From contig OX463848.1 of the NCBI GenBank assembly GCA_949825065.1, positions 30,013,549-30,077,548 on the forward strand: a stretch of 64,000 bases of DNA, written 5' to 3'. A program made the position numbers and the translations under genes. The notes beneath the pieces are model-generated. The model was given only the letters and a program-made list of their open reading frames with translations, ran no database searches and was not told the origin of the DNA. The stretch comes from Odontocerum albicorne. Lineage: Eukaryota > Arthropoda > Insecta > Trichoptera > Odontoceridae. Position 1 is the stretch's first letter, and every line of letters begins with the position of its first letter. This document shows, piece by piece, positions 10,152-22,800 of the stretch.

Positions 10152-11379
10152 TTAGGTTAGTCAAAAAGTTTTGAAAGCGGAAATGAAAATACATTTTTTT
10201 TGGGGGGAAATCACTTTTATTGCTCAGTATAATCTCTCATAAGATCAATACACTTGGTCCAACGATCTTCCAACTTTGTTGTCCCATCACGGAAGTGACT
10301 TTCTGGAAGGCCTGCAAAATACTCCTCTACGATGGCTATAACCTCTTCGTTTGATGAAAAATGCTTTCCACGAAAGAATTTTTTGAGGTGTGAGAACAGC
10401 CAGAAGTCAGAGGGAGCTAAATCTGGCGAATAGGGTGGATGCTGCAACAATTCGTACCCCAATTCACTGATTTTCGCGATGGTTTTTTGAGCTGTGTGAG
10501 CAGGTGCATTGTCTTGATGAAAAATGATTTTTTTCTTCTGCAAACCGGGTCTTCTTTCACAATTTTTTTCATCCAACTGTACCAAAAGGTCACAATAATA
10601 ATCAGAGTCGATTGTCTTACCAGTTTGGAGATAATCTATCAATAAAATTCCTTTTGCATCCCAAAAAACTGACGCTAACACCTTCTTGGCCGATTTCTGG
10701 ACACGAACTCGCTTCGGAGCCAAAGTGCCTGGTTCACACCACTCCTTAGCCTCTTGTTTTGATTCAGGATCATGGTGGTAGACCCAAGTCTCATCCATAG
10801 TGATGAATCGACGCAGAAAATCCTTTTTATCCTTTCGAAATTGCTCCAAATGTTGCTCAGAAAGTCGCATTCGAACGTGTTTTTGTTGCATTGTTAGCAA
10901 ATGCGGCACCCATTGTGCACACAGTTTTTTGAAACCCAAAACTTCAGCCAAAATATGCCATTTTGTTCCATGTGAGATGCCTATGGTGTCAGCTATCACA
11001 TCCACAGTCGATCGATGATCTTCCAAAACCATATCCTGTATTTTCGCTATGATTTCTGGTGTTGATGCACTTTTTGGACGTCCTGAGCGTAGATCGTCTT
11101 CAACGCTTGTACGGCCACGCTTAAACTCCAAAACCCATCGGTGAACGGTTGGAAATGAAGGAGAAGACTCCTTTAATACTTTCACCATCTTTGCATGGAT
11201 CTCAGTAGCCGATAAACCTTCCAAAACAAAGAATTTAATCACTGCACGATATTCGGATTTTTCCATTGTTAAAAAATACTCTGACGTTCTTATGAAAGAT
11301 GAAATATTAAAATGGCGTAGAAATTTTGGTTTTCTACTGCTCCATAGATGTCGCTTTCAAAACTTTTTGACTAACCTAG
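10152..11379 (-). mobile_element. mariner family B, copy 1 (apparently intact)
   Basis: TA at 10150-10151 and 11380-11381. The left terminus is TTAGGTTAGTCAAAAAG and the right one CTTTTTGACTAACCTAG in plus-strand orientation, with further similarity (GAAAGCG inside). Compared with copy 2 it lacks about 64 bp between the start codon and the 5' terminus. Confidence 0.95.
10217..11266 (-). CDS. mariner transposase, full-length DD34D
   Basis: One uninterrupted 349-codon frame, the normal length for the family. It holds the N-terminal helix-turn-helix domain (VIKFFVLEGLSATEIHAKM; HRWVLEFKRGRTSVEDD, then RSGRPKS), the linker WVPHLLTMQQK, and the catalytic triad: TMDETW, FHQDN and APSDF, the last two Asp being 34 residues apart. 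The enzyme would cut and paste the element at TA sites in the nucleus. No stop or frameshift is visible, so this copy could encode an active transposase; activity is inferred only. It sits in the spacer between the convergent POLG2 and KDEL receptor genes and is transcribed, if at all, against POLG2. Confidence 0.95.
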   Translation of the reverse strand: MEKSEYRAVIKFFVLEGLSATEIHAKMVKVLKESSPSFPTVHRWVLEFKRGRTSVEDDLRSGRPKSASTPEIIAKIQDMVLEDHRSTVDVIADTIGISHGTKWHILAEVLGFKKLCAQWVPHLLTMQQKHVRMRLSEQHLEQFRKDKKDFLRRFITMDETWVYHHDPESKQEAKEWCEPGTLAPKRVRVQKSAKKVLASVFWDAKGILLIDYLQTGKTIDSDYYCDLLVQLDEKNCERRPGLQKKKIIFHQDNAPAHTAQKTIAKISELGYELLQHPPYSPDLAPSDFWLFSHLKKFFRGKHFSSNEEVIAIVEEYFAGLPESHFRDGTTKLEDRWTKCIDLMRDYTEQ

Positions 11380-11409
11380 TATTTAAAAAAGTTAAACATT
11401 CAATTGTCA

Positions 11410-12345
11410 CTTAAACAAGTTAAGTACTTTCCGGCTCCAGTTTTAAATTATTTTTTTCTTTTCACAATATGATATGAAATATGTCAATACCCGAAAGCAG
11501 TCCTATTGAGAAGAGTCAAGGCCCTTCCAACAGGTAATGCGCCAGGAAGCGCATGAGTGATTGAGAACAATTCCTGCTGATGCAATCTAGTGTAATTGTT
11601 AGGAACATTTAAAGCTAATCTTTCTAATAATGCTGAACAACTCGAATCCTTGAACGAGCTTGATTACATATACCAGAAGCTTTCTTCCTACACAAAATTA
11701 TACCTCAGCATGCCTAGTAGAAACTGAGAGATAAATACCAAACTCACTCATACAGGTATCGTACATATTTCTCTGTGCACTTTCTTCACCATAAGAGAGT
11801 TTTGTGTCGTCCGTAGGCTCCAACTGCTCCTAGCACTACTTTCTAATTTGCTACAAACCATGAATTCAAGAGCGTTTTGAGCACTGTTTGGCTTTGAAAT
11901 TGCACATAAGTTCTATATGAAGACTAAATGCATGATTGCTATGGAACAAGACACTCGGATCTCTAATGTTGTTTGTCCAGGGTATAGGCATGATTTTAAC
12001 ACATACAAGCGATAGTACATCATTTTGCACTTCGATGTATTGAAATATATTTATTATTGCGACTCCACTCACAAACATTCTTGAGATCCAACTTAAGATC
12101 TAAGCAGTCACCATAGGTAAATCTATTTAAAGGTTTCAAAGTCATCATCAAAGAGAATAAATATGATTTTTTTATAACTTGACTTATATCATTAACAAAA
12201 ATGAGAAATAGGGCAGATCCTGACCCCTGGAGAACACCTAAGTGAGCAGTGAAATAATTGGAGTTGTAGAATCTACGTGAAACTAATTGCTTTCTTCAGT
12301 AAGATAATCTGATGACAACCTTCCTCGCCTTAGTCGGTTTACTCA
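11410..12345 (-). pseudogene. decayed jockey-like LINE reverse transcriptase
   Basis: On the minus strand, near 12215, the motif SGSALFLIFVNDISQVIKK marks reverse transcriptase block preceding the active site. The next part (LFSLMMTLKPLN) corresponds to the expected F-ADD-LK box but has lost its aspartates. Downstream at about 11580-11640 the C-terminal motif LFLTI.LD appears with many stops. Dead 5'-truncated copy, related to the fragments at 48669-49654 and 51245-51400. Confidence 0.6.
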
Positions 12346-12349
12346 AATC

Positions 12350-13781
12350 CGTTCAGTTCATACTTTGATCCCCTAGAACTTATTGGTGCTTATAAAACCA
12401 GCTTATTTCATATTAATTTATGTATGATAGATTATCACAGACGACCTAATGAAAATGGTAAAAAAAAGGCTTCATATAACAAAACAATGTAAGTGTGGCC
12501 TAATAGGTAAGTATTATACAGATGCTCAGCATGCACAATTTGACTGCGCATATGGGGAATTGTTTTTAAATACAAATAAATTGAGTATCAACCTGCTTGT
12601 GTACACGCTGTAACAAAGAAAGATATACACCATAGTTTCTTTACCTAGGTTGGCATTTTGAATGGGTTGTGAAATATTTTCATATTGGATTGCCTATTTA
12701 AAAAAAATATTTTGTATAAAAACAACACAAATATACATAAGTCATTTTAAAATCTTCAGTGGCACTGTGCGTTGAAGGTTCTCACTATTTGCAAACATTT
12801 ATTAAATTGCTATTCGTATGTATTATTTAACTAATCTTACTTGGCTACCAAAGCTCAAAAAAGGTTAGGCAACACAGATATACACAAATCTAACGCAACC
12901 ATGAGGGTTTAGAAAAAGGAAGTATGTATTAGAATTGAGAAAAAGTAAAATACACTTTCTTAATGAATATTTATTTGTCATTAAATTTTATTTACTTAAA
13001 TCAAATAATTGCTAAATTCAATTAATTTTCATACATATTAAAATGCAAGATTGTACCATATTTTGACATAAGTATGCCTTTATTTGGTTATTATTACGAT
13101 GGCTAAGTTAATAGCCTTAACCAGCAGTTGAATAAAATAAATAAATTGTGTCTCCAACTACTAGTTCCAAAGAAAAAGCTATTAATCATACAAATTGTCA
13201 AAAATACTATCAGATGCATATCCAAAGAGACATTTCAAGTAAAATCTTCACAAACAATAATACTAAAATGGGAAGAATAGTTAGTTGTTAATGTGTAACC
13301 TTTGACTGTACTAGAACGATTAAGGAATTCAACTTATCAATGATAGGTAATACATTACATTCGATCATATTATCCAACTTGTATTTGGCATTAATACGCA
13401 ATATGTAAAAAATGTACTTTTGCACCTAAGTAAACTGCCTTCTCTCATTCCTTTAATAATATATTTAAATCTACTTACTCTTAATAATTAGGAAAGAAAA
13501 ACTTCGCCCTAATCTGGCATCTAATTACATTATTCTTTAATTAACAATCACAAGATATATTTTATTATGGTCAGATACAGATAGATATACAAGTCCCGAT
13601 GATTGTTTATTGTACAGATTTATTGTTTTTTCGGATTGTGGTATTCAACAAAAAGTGATCGATAAAACACGAATAACATTTAAAATAGTTCTGAATGAAA
13701 TGTAAACGCAACACCATTACATTGTGCGCATCTACTTAAGATTGATTGCATGCACGTCCTGGGCACTGTTATTTAATGCTA
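12350..13781 (-). other. KDEL receptor 3' UTR and flank
   Basis: AT-rich, no gene recognised. On the minus strand AATAAA poly(A) hexamers occur at 13606-13611 and 13561-13566, 170-220 bp after the stop codon; several more lie further on, so the true end is not determined. Confidence 0.45.
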
Positions 13782-13816
13782 TTATGCTGGCAGCTGAAGC
13801 TTTTTCCCCTTCAGCA
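13782..13816 (-). CDS. KDELR: KDEL receptor exon 5
   Basis: A 35-bp terminal exon: completes a Val codon, then [10 protein letters not shown] and TAA. Acceptor tttctttcag on the minus strand. It holds the cytosolic COPI retrieval signal. Too short for ORF scans; found by reading for the family C-terminus. Confidence 0.93.
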
Positions 13817-16800
13817 CTGAAAGAAACCACAAACATGAGTATTAAAAAGCATTTCTCTGTGAAGTTATGGCAAAACCTGATATGTCCTCTTTTGATCACA
13901 CTGGATATATTAAAAAAGTAATTACTAATATGATGCTATTTAGCGGAAAATGTGACATGAACCAACTACTATATAGTTGCCAAGTGCTAGGAAAACAATA
14001 TTTTCATACGAAAATGATCTGAAAGTGAAAAAAGCCCAATCTTACATGCTCGATTACTTAAGAAGCATACTAGATCACAAAAAATGTGTTTACTTTCAAT
14101 TCACCCTCATAGCATTACATATGAAAATTAATACTTTCTCCGAATTTAGACTTCCTATTGACATATCAGTTAGAACAGAGGACATATTGGACGTCCCCTA
14201 ATAATGAATTTCAAAAGAAGTGTAAAACGGTTTTGCAAGTATGCAGGGATGGAATACATCAATAATAATAATCAAATCATTAACTATATTTTGATTAAGG
14301 GGTCCTTACAAAACTACCGCTTTTTTTATCTCTATAATATTTCCAGTTTGCATTATACAGAAGATCTAAACAAGAATTAACAAATGTGCAACCATGCAAT
14401 ATATCTAGTTGTATAAATTGATGCTGGTCCACTAAGTTTATTTGCATTAACACAGTAAGCCAGCATCAATGTATACGACTAGATCATATTAATAAGACAG
14501 AACTTGAAATCTGTCATTTCCTAAGCCAAAGCCATCATGTTCACTAACCTCTTCAAGTATATGTAAAAGTGTCACAGGTTAACATGCCTATTGCCTGAAT
14601 ACAATAGAATTGATTTATCTAATCAAAAGATCTTTATAAATTTTTTGATAATTTTGGCAATGCTCAATTCCATTTCAATATCAAGGTTAATTTTACCATT
14701 TTATCTAAAAATAATATACTTAACAATAAAATAAATATAGATTTTTGATAGCAACATAGTGTGTGCATTTATATACATATTCTGAAATACATTTAAGAGA
14801 GAAGCTATCAAAAGGTCTGGGCTAATCTCATAACATCCCTCTGGTCGACATACACCCTCTTCAATAGAAGACGAGCAGATCACACCCTTTTACACATAGA
14901 TTTAAAGAAAATAATAAATAAGCAATCAATTCAATCTAAAAATAAGTCACCGATAAAATAAAATATCATGCAAAATACAATATACGCCATGCACTCACAC
15001 ACATATTCTGAGCCAAAGGATAAAAACACATTCAAGAAAGACGTCACCAAAAGGTCTGGGTTAATCCCGCAACACCTTCCTAGCTGAGACACACACCCAC
15101 CATTAGGAGAGTGAGCACGACCGCAAAGATGACACTTTTCAGTCCACACTCTTGAAGACATAAACTATTGTATAATATAAAAATGATAATAAATAAGCAG
15201 TAATAAAAATGTCAAAAAAAGTAAACCCTCATATCATCTCTCCTCCTCTCACCCTCCTGGAGATGTAAAACTATGATATCTAAAAATGACTTTAAATAAG
15301 CAGTAAAAAGTAAACTCACACACACATACCCACCCCACAGTGTAATACACTGAAATAAATCAGTTGTATAAAAATTTTCAGTGTTGTACTGTGTAGTTTA
15401 TGATGCCAATGTTTCGTAAACATTACAGTTTTCATCTTCAGGGCTTGTTTGTTATCAACTTCACCATAAGGGGATGTGTATTGGATACGTGAGCACATGG
15501 GTCCCATCCCACTTCAGGAGAACAAGCGTGCGACTTCCACAAAAGTTGAAGTTATTGTTCATTTTCATTTTGTTGTCTATTCAATTTGACTATGGGGTAT
15601 CATAATGATTTGAGATAGAATCCGTCGTTTCTGTTAATAGTGTTTGAATATTTATAGATTTTTATTGCCTCTTTGACTAATCAAGTGTGATAACTGTTTG
15701 GTTTTCAAAGTATTTTAGGTTCAAGTGAGAAACGGTGTCCTATCTTGATAGTGTTCGGCTAAAGTTCATTTTTCAGAATAAGACAGTCTGCAGGCTGTCT
15801 CATGTTCAGCTATTCTTTTGTTCACCATTCTCGCTGTGTGTCCTATAAAGACCTTCTCACAACCCCGACAATCGAATCTATAGACACCGCTTAACTCTAA
15901 AGGGTTGCTGTCTTTGGGAGATGTTATTAGGTTTCTCAGCATTGATTTAGTACCAAAGATTGTTCGAATTGTATGTTTTCTCAGAATTTTGATGATTTTA
16001 TTCATGACACTTTTCATATACGGGAGGAAAGCTACATTAAGCATATTTTATTTTTCCTTAACATAACTTCAACCTTTGAAGAACCGGCGAGGGTTGTTCT
16101 CCCCTGGTGAAACAGAAGCATGCGCTTACTTTACGGTTAATACTCCACTAAAGGCTGAGGAGTATCCAACACATCCACTTATGGCAAAATTGATAACAAA
16201 CAAGCCCTGAAGATGAAAACTACAAAGTTTACGAAACATCCTCATCATAAGCCAAACCACGTGGTACAACGACCTTAAATAACTAATATGAAGAACGACA
16301 AAAGCTTCAAAACATACTGAAATACGATGGTTGGTCAAAAAATAATGAGAATTTTTTAATTTCATGTTGCCCTATAAACGAGGGAATACATAAAACAGAA
16401 GGTCTATAAAACTTTTTTAAATAATTGCAAATTCAAGAATATAAAATCTTAAATCATAAAGGTGCATGTATATACGAGGTTTGATCAAAAACTAAAGAGA
16501 ATTTTCGAATTTCGTAAGTTGTTTATTTTGACTGAGCCCATCTTTTTTCCTCATGTTGGCGACACTGTCTGTGATGTACATTTCAATTTTCAGCCATATT
16601 GGATGGGCTGTTTGTGTTTAACAGGCAATTATTTATACCGCATTTTGGCATATTTTTTTATTTTAAAAATGTAGGAAAAACATGAGGCAATCTGAAGAAA
16701 ACGTCTCGAATTTATTACTAGTTTGTGAATTTTTGGCAAAAACCAACACTGTCGTGATTCCGCAGGCACCGTATTCACTAGATATGGCCCCCTGTGGTCT

Positions 16801-19800
16801 TTTCCTATTCCTGAAGATTAAGATGACATTGAAAGGACAATGTTTTGCAGCCATAAAACGTTGGCAAAAGTATAATTTATCCTATGGGGACTATTTTGAA
16901 GGTGATAATATTAATATTAATGATTCAATAAATACTTTTTGATAAAAATTCTCTTTATTTTTTTTATCAAACCTCGTAAATGTTTTATATAAAAAAAAAT
17001 CATAAATGAAATAAAAACAACTGGAGCAAGCTATGAACTATTTTTGCAATGGGTTTGAAAGTATGAGCCTATGTTTGAAATATATCCATCATTGAAATCT
17101 CCTTAATTTTTAAACTGGGCATTCATGTATTCCAATAGAGTACAATTTTAGATCAGCTTATTGCGCTTCGAACAGCTGCTTTAATCTATACATAATACAC
17201 CGCCTTTATTTGAGTAAAAATTTACTGACTTTGTTCATTTATTTAAAAGAATAAAAATATTTGAAAAGAAATGATAATATTAACAATTAAAAATTATGGT
17301 CAGATTTTTTTCTTACTAAAAAAAAATTACCTTGGTGGACCAGGTGGCATCACTTTAACTTCACATGGATGTGTTGGTACATTTAGCATGTCGATGAACT
17401 GTGTCATGATTAACTCTTTCTTTTCATTTTTTGTTTTTTTACAGAAGTCGTCTAGAATTTTTGTCGACATATTATAGTGAGCAAATATATTTTTTTTTAA
17501 TTATTAGTATTTTGTGAAAATGACTGTTAGAATTACACGAGATCTGTTCAAAATTTCTTGAAATTTTCGTTTAGATCTGATTATAACTTTGAATCGTAAA
17601 GTGACATAATAATTGCACAGTGACATATGATAAGGATGGCTAATTAAAATTGAATACACTAATTGTTGAACATGTTGTCTTTATGATAAAGCTATATATA
17701 CGTATAAGCTTCATTTTAGATGTTTTTGTTTCCAAGATTTCAAATGATATATAAAAAAATCCTAGTTTTAATATAATGAAGGATGTTATTGAGGATGGAG
17801 GTTTCTAACTACATATAAAATTATATGCTTAATTTGCACTCAAACAAACGACTCATCGCACAAATTTTCTAAAAATATTATTTTCTATTTCTACAAATAA
17901 CTTAAATATGTGTAAAATCAAATGAACTGCCAAATACATAGTAATAAAAATATAATTACAAGCATACCTCACTTATCAAATTTGATGATTCATTAATACA
18001 AAATAAACAAACCACCTTCTTTGTTTTATAAGGAATATAGGGATACCACAGAATGCCTCCACAATCATTTGTCATAATCATATGTGAACAGTATTTATTT
18101 TTACTAAGGATTTTTACAAATCTAGTGCACTAGGACCATTGCTGATCTACTATGCCTAAATTGTAAGTGCTTCATAAATACTAGTCATGCGTGCCTAGAT
18201 TGTAAGTGCTTATAAATGCTAGAGTAATTAAAAAAAGCAGGGTATGCCTGTAATTAAAATTGACGCAAACTGAAGTACAAAATAATAAGCGTGAGGTAAG
18301 AGTAAGTGAGAAATGATAATGAAGTTTAGTTGAAAGTTGTTCCATTAGTACAAAAAAGAAGCAAAACATTAAGAATAATAATCAAATGTAATAATACCTT
18401 TCGTAATGTAAAGATAGAAGAAATCGCAATAGAGAATGGTTTGTACGACTCCCGCAACGATGGCAATCAAATCATAGTGACTTTCAATCATATAACGGTA
18501 GACCTGAGAAGAAAAAGTTTGATGAAAATCAATTATTAAACATATTTATAAATTCAAATCTTCAAAGCATTCCTTGCAATTAAAAACAAATTATTGGAGT
18601 TTTAACAAGTCAACTATAGTAAATTGCTCAATGTTGGCTATTAATTTTCTTTCACTTTTGTTATTTACTATTTACATGTTTGCAAAAAAGACAAAGAATC
18701 AAAAGCCAGTTTAATTTTAGTGTATTTTAAAGTTGACTATGCTAATAACTTTTTTTTTCACTATTTAAAAGAGATAGTTTGTAATGTAGATAGATTACAT
18801 AATAGCAAATGTATATGCATTCTTAATCATTTCACGAGACATTTCAATACTAAATAAATAAAAACAACAAAATGATTTATATTTCACAATGTCAAACTAA
18901 TTTAAAAACTCCAGGGGTGCAATAATTTTAATTATTTATATATTTAACACATCGATCAATAAGTCCCGGGACTAACTACTAAAACAACATTTGTTTGCCA
19001 AAATTCTTCTTTATTCATCAACATAGTCTCCTTTAAGAGCGATACATTCATTCCAACGCTTTCCTAACTTTTCTATGCCAGCCGTGTAAAATGATTTATC
19101 TTTGGTTTTAAAATAGGCGTTAGTTTCGGCAATCACTTCTTCATTGGAGCCAAATCTCTTTCCCTGGAGCATCTTTTTGAGGTCTGCGAACAGCCAACAG
19201 CTGGGGGCCAAATCTGGAGAATACGGTGGGTGCGGAAGCAATTCGAAGTTCAACTCATGCAATTTGGCCATCGTTACCATCGACTTGTGACACAGTGCAT
19301 TATCCTGATAAGAGAGAACTTTTTTCTTCTTCATATGGGGCCGTTTTTTTGCAATTTCTGCTTTCAAATGCTCCAATAACGTTATGTAATATTCGCTATT
19401 GACGGTTTTTCCCTTTTTAAGGTGATCAATGAATATTATACCATGCGCATCCCAAACTACGGAGGCCATAACCTTCCCGGCCGACTGTTGAGTTTTTGGT
19501 CGCTTCGAACGACTTTCACCGGCTGCTCAAGCAAACGCGGCACCCATTTCGAAAAAAGCTTTTTCATGACCAAATGTTCATGCAAAATAGTGTAAACACT
19601 ACCAAATGATATCTTCAGGATGTCAGCTATCTCACGCAACTTTACTTTTCGATTTTCCATCATGATTTTGAGGATTTTTTTAAATGTTTTCTGGTGTAAC
19701 AGCCACATTTAGACGACCAGAGCATTCAGCATCATTTGTGTCTGTACGACTGCGTTTGAAATCAGCATATCACCGACAAATGGTTGTTTTCGACGGAGCA

Positions 19801-22800
19801 GAGCCCGGATAACACTTTTCAAGCCATCGCTGAGTTTGAATGGTATTTTTTCCCATTAAAAAGCAATGTTTTATCAACAAACGAAATTTGGTTTTTTCCA
19901 TTGTTTTGAAAATAGCAAAAGTAGCATCACTAAAACCACAGTAACTTAATGACACAATGTCGAAATGTCATGAAAGTTTGACACGTAACTTCTAAAGGTT
20001 AGTACTAACTGAGAATGGTATGGATTTGTTATTAGAGGCGCCATCTATTGGTTAGTCCCGGGACTTATTGATCGATGTGTTAACCCCTTACTGCATGATT
20101 TTTTTTAAATTGGTAAAAAAAATATATGATGTGTAAATGATGAAAAAAAAAGACACGTATTTTTTTATTTTTCAAATAATTTATTTTTACCTATATAAAA
20201 TACAAAAAAATATTTTGGTCCAAATCTGGCACGCCATGCAGTTGTAGTAAAAAAAATACTGGAGTACATGACATGGCTTGGAAACGAAAACCACTATTCT
20301 TCATGAAAATTTGTAAAGCAATTCCTGTCTTTATTCAGACATAAGTTTATTTTGCATTTTTCGCAGATGACAAAAGATCGTCATGTACAATCTGGGTACT
20401 TACACCTCTGACGGTCTGTGTTCCAAATTGGCAAATGGTCAGTTTTATCTAACCGCACATCCGTTTGCGGCATTTCTGCTTTGGGACCTTGCCTTAATTT
20501 TTTTCTGCAATTCGACTTTCCAAATCAAATTGGCTAAGTCTTCCCCTCTTTATCCCTAAATTAGGTTTTCCGCATTTTATTAAGGCAGCTACGGCTAGCT
20601 TGAAGTCAACTAAGGGCATATAAAAATCATTCCTTTTTCGGAACAGCAACCAGCTGTTTACTGTCACCAAATCTATCATATGAAAAAATATTTTCATGTA
20701 CCATTTGTTGGACCTAATTATAATCCGGTAATACCCCAACATTGAATCTAAGAGATCTACGCCACCCATGTACTTATTATAAACCGTGACTGCTTCAGGG
20801 CATGGAATTTGTTTCCTTACTTTTTCCTTCCTTATAAATCTGCTCGCTTGTTGAATGGGCAATGATCCAACATATGTGGAAAGCAGACTAACAGTTTTAT
20901 TATCAAACCACGAAACCGAATTCCAATAATGACGTGTAGAGGGTAACTGTACTATAGACATCATCATACATATTCCAATGAATTGTTCTATATCATTTTT
21001 CGACAGTGAGATTGGTTTGTCTGGTCTTTGGTTTGTCGAGTACAACCGTGATTCCAAAACTATCTGTTCCAAGATGTCGTCTTCAAAAAAATATTTAAAA
21101 AATTGAACAGGAGAATCTATATCGTCAAAGTCTTTTGGAAACTCTAGATCTCCCAAAAATGCAATATCATTGGTGATTTACACATATTTCGACTTCTCCA
21201 CACAAACTTCTTGGTAGCAGAAGTTGAAGGAGCTTCTTGGACTTCGTTTTCTTCATCAGAACTGCTCTCATCGCTTTCTGGAATAATTACATTTTTGGGA
21301 GTACTCATTTGGGGGTAATCCTCATTATCTGACACATCATCCTCGCTGTCAATACCATTGTTTGGTATTTCTCTTGCATATTTTGTAGTGTTGTAGAATT
21401 TACGAGCGTCCATATCAAAAAAAAATTATTAAAATCGATAAAAATACACTTAACTTGGTTATTGGCATTTTACAACTTATTTGACAGTATGTGCAAAAAT
21501 TATGACTAACTGCATGATGGACCATATATGGACCAAAAACATTTTACACAATATTATCCATAATTTTATATAAAAGTGATCATTTTATTACTTACTCAAT
21601 GAAAATAATATTAAACCAGTGTAATATAATTTTTTATAGCGTTTTACAAACAAAAAACTAAAAAAAAAACACTTTTGAATATCACGTTTGTACAGAAAAT
21701 CATAAACCGACAGTTGAAAACAGTCGAACGCACATCTAGTACAACCAGAGACATCTAGCAAGAAGTTTGACAACTAGTAACGCGGATCATAGATAAAACT
21801 TTAGTATTATTGCCAGAAGCAAGAAATATTTTATTATTTTGTTGTTTTTTATGGCGAAAGATTATTTTGGATCATATATGAGCCAGTATGCGGTAAGGGG
21901 TTAATGTTCCACACACTAAGAATTTTTAAAGCACAAATAATTTGATATACATATTAGGCAAAGCATTTTGAGTCATTCTTAGAAGAACCACATAAAAGAA
22001 TACCAATTCATTGAATATATTTTTATTCCAGAAATTATTTCAACACAGGAATTAATTCACTGAGGCAATCATATTTTATATCACTTGTAAGAAACATAGT
22101 TGATTACAACTTAACTGTATTGTTGCTTCTTCAATGTTCATATAGAGTTTGCATGAAGGGCATGACTAAAAATCACTATCTCCTAAAGTCAACTTTATGG
22201 TGCTGAACTATTATCTTCCAATATTCTCAATCCCCTGCCGTATTTGACACTGGCATACATGAATCCTTAATTTGATTACTCCACTTAAACTTGGCAAAAT
22301 CAGAAAACTCTTTCTTTCCTTCCTGACATACTTCCCGAAACAATCAACTTTTCCAGACATTCAAGACCTCTTCGCACTGTATGCCTGAAAAATGGAACAA
22401 TGCAGAAGCAAGTCTTCTTATAACATTCAGCTCTTGCAATATAGTCATGCTTGTTCTATCAATTATAAACACCAGTCTGTGTTGATCGAATTTTGGTTAT
22501 TTTCGAGATTCCACAATCCTTTCATATGCGTATCATACAGATCATAGTATATTTGCCCATTTAAATTCTTCTTTATATATATATTCTTCATCTACGTCAC
22601 ATCTTTAGATTTCAGATACAAATTCATACAAAATTTCAAGGTCCTCCAATGATCCGATCTATCGACACTGTATATTGGAGATATTAATTAATAGTTCGTA
22701 TTGCTTGCTGTCTACCTTTACTCTCCGCAGTAATTAAAACATTTCTACTTGGTTTGCTGTAATAGGGAATGTGTCATTTTAAAATCTCAAATTATTAATT

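Noticed and set aside
10439..11018. Plus-strand ORFs inside mariner B (also 38464-38670, 45340-45562, 48370-48880)
   Set aside because: They are shadows of the minus-strand transposase or LINE genes.
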